From positions 107,263 to 171,262 of the forward strand of contig CANQVO010000003.1 of NCBI GenBank assembly GCA_947627325.1: DNA of 64,000 nucleotides, in the 5' to 3' direction. This DNA comes from an uncultured Oscillospiraceae bacterium (lineage in GTDB: Bacteria; Bacillota; Clostridia; Oscillospirales; Oscillospiraceae). A program made the position numbers and the translations under genes. Below the pieces are notes generated by a model, which saw only the letters and a program-made list of their open reading frames with translations, was not told the origin of the DNA and made no database searches. This document shows positions 61,039 through 64,000 of this stretch, piece by piece; the stretch's first letter is position 1, and each line of letters begins with the position of its first letter.

Positions 61039-64000
61039 ATGAGACGAGGATGGAAAAAACGCGCGCTGAGCCTGGCGCTGGCACTGGAGCTTTTCTGCAC
61101 GCCCCTTGCCGTGGCCAGGGCGGAGGACCCTGCCCAAATGCGCGCGGAGATCCCCCTGGGCCAGGAGGCCGTCCCCGCGCCGGACGCCGCGGCCGACGTC
61201 CCCGTCTTTGACGATGTCCCCCTGGCCGACCTCCCCGACCAGAGCGGGGACGGCTCCGGCGGCTCCGCCCAGGGCTCCGGCGCCGCTTCCCACGGCTCCG
61301 ACGCCGCCGCCCCCGGGGAGGCGGGAGAGGTGGAGACCCTGTCCCTGCCCGGCTTAAGCGAGGCGAAGGACTTTACGGTGCCCCGTGGTTTGCAGAGTAG
61401 GACGACCCTGTTCCACCACCTGGGCCTCTCCTACGGTCTGGCATACGACGTCAACCAGATAACGACCTACAACGGCTATCTGAAGCAGGAGAGCGAGGAG
61501 GACTTTTCCGCCTGGGGGTATGGCGGCGGCAGATCCGATACTAAGACCAGGACGCTGGCCCTGGGAGATGACGGCTATTTCTATTTCTGGCTGCCCGACA
61601 TGGGCCGGGTGCCCGACCTGGAACTGGAGGGGATCTACCTCTACCCGGACGCCCTGGCGGATCCCTACACGGGGACGAACGCGGTCGCCGGATGGGTGAA
61701 CGAACCGAATGCCTTGCGCCTGTGGAGCTATCAGGAGGAAAGCTGCGTCCGGCTGGAGCTGGAGGCGGTGCCCGAGGCGGATGTGGAGGCGACCCGCACG
61801 GCGCTGTATCTGTCCAAGCCCAGCGGCCTGGGCTCCTATACCCTGGTGCGGTTTGCCAACGACAACGGGGACGGCGGGCCGCTGATCGACGAGACCAACG
61901 CCTACCACTACCATCTTACATCAACACGAGAAGTTGACCATTGGAGCGTCCCCCTGGTGGCCCGGTGGGTGCCCAGCGGCCAGAGCGACATGGCCCTGTT
62001 CGCCCTGGACGTGACCAACAGCGAGACCGGGGTGACCCGGCAGGTGAGCCAGCTCTCCACCCGGCCCTTCCGGGTGGCCCGGGCGGAGGAGCTCCTGGCG
62101 GAGGAGAAGACCTTCAATTATTCGGCACAGACAGAGGCCGAGGCGAACAACAACCGTCAGCATACGGAGACCCGGAAGGTCACCGCCTTCACCCCGGAGT
62201 CCGCCCAGGGGGAGGAACAGCACTACTACCTGCGGGTGGAGGAGGGGGAGGACAGCGTCGACCTGCGCTTCTGGACCCAGGAGCCCTACTTCAACTATAA
62301 CCAGAACAAGGAGGGGGATTGCCCCATCGAAGTCACCGCCACCTTCGCCAGCCAGCCCGGGCCGGGGGAGCCGTTGCCCTTCAAGCGGTTGACCCCCGGC
62401 TGGATGGAGAAGGGCACGAAGGGAGAGGAGGACACGGATCCCTTCTTCCCCCCCTCCCTGGTGGTGGACGCCTTTGGCACCCGCCAGGCCCAAAACAACA
62501 TGGGCCTGCCCGCCCGGGGCCAGTGGACGGTGGCGGACATCTCCCTGAAAAAGGTCAGCGAGGCCGCCGACGCCGACCACGACCCCTACAACACCATCAC
62601 CGTCACCATCCACTCCCCCAACGGGGCGGCCGAGAGCGTCTACGTGTTCCACATCGAGCGGCTGATGACCCCCCAGAGCACCCTGGGCGTGGGCAACACC
62701 CCCGCGGGGATGATTTTGCGGGACGACAGCAGTCTTTGGGAGACGGAGGTGGACTGGGGCGCCGTGTCCGTTGAGGCCAGCCGGGAGGAGGGCCTGGTGG
62801 CCTACAACAAGGCCTCCGCCCTCAACTACTTCACCTCCCACCACACCTTCCAGGATATGCCCCTCCGCCCCAGCGGGCCGGTCAACCAGGAGGGCGCCAT
62901 CTATAACGGCGTCTACAACACGACGGCGTGGGCCGGCGGCATCGAAAACCCCGACCTGGATCCCACCGCCGTGGTGGCCTATCAGGACATGGCCTTCAAC
63001 GACCCGGGGGTCTCCTTTGTGGACAGCGAGGGCCGGACGGTGCACTTTGGCGAGGACGCGGATCCAGACTACCAGGCGTGCGTCACCCGCACCCTGCAAC
63101 TGACCACCACCGACGTGCTGTCGGCGAGCACCTATGACGACGACCCGGGCTGGACGTCGTGCTATTACTATGTGGACGACAACGGCGTTCCCGGCCTGAC
63201 TTCGGACGAAACGAAAGCCGCTCAGATCCTCCGCCGCTCTGACGGGAGCGACCCGGTGGATCTGCAGGGGCTTATCGTGCTGCCTGGGGTCTACACCGCC
63301 GAGTACGCCTTCCAGGACCCCAACCGGCCGGAGGACGGGCCGGTGACCATCCAGCGCAGGGTGGTGGTCCTGCCCACCCCCGGGGACGTGGATATGGACG
63401 GCGCCGTCACCAATGGCGACGCCCTGGCCCTGGACGCGAAGGCCACCGAGTGGGCCGGTAAGAACGACCAACTCCACCTCCTGCTGCGTAACCGGGTCTA
63501 CAACATCCTGGTGGGCCCCCCGGCCCAGCCCAAGGCCCTCACCGCCGAAACCATCCGCGCCAACTTCCAGCCCATCCAGGGCAACACCGAGGCCGTGGGG
63601 TACAGCGACTATCTGTACCTGCCCCTGCCCTGGAACGGGGAGGACGAACACGCCCGCAGGACCTGGGACGAGGTGGAGGAGTCCAAGCTGTCCCCCAGCG
63701 ATGCCAAGCTGCGGCTGGAGTTTTTGGGCGTGGAGCAGGGCACCTGGTACCACCCAGACGGCGCCACCTACGGTGCCACCTACAACATCTCCGGCCCCTG
63801 GGCCGCCTCCACCCAGGCGGACAAGGACGGCGTCTCCATCGTTGCCGGGTCGCCCGCCCGGGGCCAGGGGGACGTGTTCTGGATGGGGGTCTATCTGGAC
63901 GACCCGGGCACGATGGCGGGCAAGCGGATCGAGGAGTTGTCCATCGCCCTGGTCTATGACAGCACCTACGTCCGCCCCGCCATGGTCTACGCCCCCGGCA
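61039..64000 (+). CDS. Exported multidomain protein, paralogue of the second gene's C-terminal half (3'-partial)
   Basis: The frame is open from ATG 61,039 to the right edge (987 complete codons). Signal peptide: MRRGWKKR, then a hydrophobic core ALSLALALELFCTPLAVA and a likely cut after A-R-A. A Ser/Gly/Asp/Ala-rich linker follows (to about residue 100), then beta-rich sequence. Residues about 530-790 match the module before the dockerin of the second gene: YVFHIER, GNTPAGMI (against GNSPYGMI) and LPGVYTAEYAFQDP-(x)n-RRVVVLPTPGDVDMDG (against RPGRYIIEYSYYDF-(x)n-RPLVILREVGDVNADG). A single dockerin-like loop DVDMDGAVTNGD starts at residue 783; its usual second half is not seen within 100 residues. 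From about residue 933 a cohesin-like domain begins (VYLDDPGTMAGKRIEELSIA, LVYDSTYVRP) and is cut by the edge. Codon use is less extreme than in the giant gene (TTA at 61,354, TCA at 61,921). Product inferred, not identified. Confidence 0.9.
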   Translation, partial: MRRGWKKRALSLALALELFCTPLAVARAEDPAQMRAEIPLGQEAVPAPDAAADVPVFDDVPLADLPDQSGDGSGGSAQGSGAASHGSDAAAPGEAGEVETLSLPGLSEAKDFTVPRGLQSRTTLFHHLGLSYGLAYDVNQITTYNGYLKQESEEDFSAWGYGGGRSDTKTRTLALGDDGYFYFWLPDMGRVPDLELEGIYLYPDALADPYTGTNAVAGWVNEPNALRLWSYQEESCVRLELEAVPEADVEATRTALYLSKPSGLGSYTLVRFANDNGDGGPLIDETNAYHYHLTSTREVDHWSVPLVARWVPSGQSDMALFALDVTNSETGVTRQVSQLSTRPFRVARAEELLAEEKTFNYSAQTEAEANNNRQHTETRKVTAFTPESAQGEEQHYYLRVEEGEDSVDLRFWTQEPYFNYNQNKEGDCPIEVTATFASQPGPGEPLPFKRLTPGWMEKGTKGEEDTDPFFPPSLVVDAFGTRQAQNNMGLPARGQWTVADISLKKVSEAADADHDPYNTITVTIHSPNGAAESVYVFHIERLMTPQSTLGVGNTPAGMILRDDSSLWETEVDWGAVSVEASREEGLVAYNKASALNYFTSHHTFQDMPLRPSGPVNQEGAIYNGVYNTTAWAGGIENPDLDPTAVVAYQDMAFNDPGVSFVDSEGRTVHFGEDADPDYQACVTRTLQLTTTDVLSASTYDDDPGWTSCYYYVDDNGVPGLTSDETKAAQILRRSDGSDPVDLQGLIVLPGVYTAEYAFQDPNRPEDGPVTIQRRVVVLPTPGDVDMDGAVTNGDALALDAKATEWAGKNDQLHLLLRNRVYNILVGPPAQPKALTAETIRANFQPIQGNTEAVGYSDYLYLPLPWNGEDEHARRTWDEVEESKLSPSDAKLRLEFLGVEQGTWYHPDGATYGATYNISGPWAASTQADKDGVSIVAGSPARGQGDVFWMGVYLDDPGTMAGKRIEELSIALVYDSTYVRPAMVYAPG

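Noticed and set aside
55181-61084. Long - strand frames opposite the second gene
   Set aside because: Codon-register shadows of the second gene, interrupted at its TCA codon at 57,815. The products are low-complexity and have no start signals.
3-64000. CRISPR arrays, insertion sequences, tRNA or rRNA genes
   Set aside because: No direct-repeat/spacer pattern, transposase, terminal inverted repeats or RNA gene signature was found; the repeats present are coding modules.

Overview
The window looks like a piece of a high-GC, low-cysteine Gram-positive genome, probably a Clostridia/Oscillospiraceae-type anaerobe (Bacillota). This is an inference from strong purine-rich ribosome binding sites, a consensus sigma-A promoter in an AT-rich island, Gram-positive-style signal peptides, and secreted modular proteins built from RCC1, cadherin-like, Ig-like and dockerin-like parts. 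No rRNA, tRNA or housekeeping gene is present to fix the taxonomy. All three genes are on the + strand and all appear to encode very large exported modular proteins.

Positions 3-54,890 are one uninterrupted reading frame of 18,295 codons whose beginning lies upstream of the window, so about 2 MDa of protein is seen and the real product is larger. It reads in order as: (i) a head of about 48 RCC1-type beta-propeller repeats (3-17,930), interrupted by a ~730-residue helical segment and by several beta or mixed inserts; (ii) a junction with beta material and two alanine-rich helical blocks (18,000-22,050); (iii) a rod of roughly 44 divergent cadherin-like beta-sandwich units (22,050-53,000); (iv) a tail with three EF-hand/dockerin-like calcium loops and an acidic, tandemly duplicated linker (53,270-54,890).

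Positions 54,891-55,204 are a compact regulatory junction: short tandem repeats overlapping the stop codon, a perfect 12-bp intrinsic terminator, a strong G-quadruplex motif, a consensus promoter with 17-bp spacing, an AU-rich leader and a good ribosome binding site.

Positions 55,205-60,973 encode a complete 1,922-residue exported protein with a cohesin-like N-terminal region, ASH-like and InlB-like beta domains and a two-loop dockerin-like C-terminus. After 65 bases without a convincing terminator comes a third gene (61,039 to beyond the right edge). It is exported, carries a module paralogous to the C-terminal half of the second protein, one dockerin-like calcium loop, and the start of a cohesin-like domain.

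How they work together is inferred: the giant protein looks like an extended surface or extracellular fibre with a propeller head, and the two smaller proteins, probably co-transcribed, look like partners. Recurrent dockerin-like loops next to cohesin-like folds suggest calcium-dependent assembly. No enzyme active site, LPXTG sorting signal, SLH domain or membrane anchor is visible. I know of no described system with this combination, but I could not search for one.
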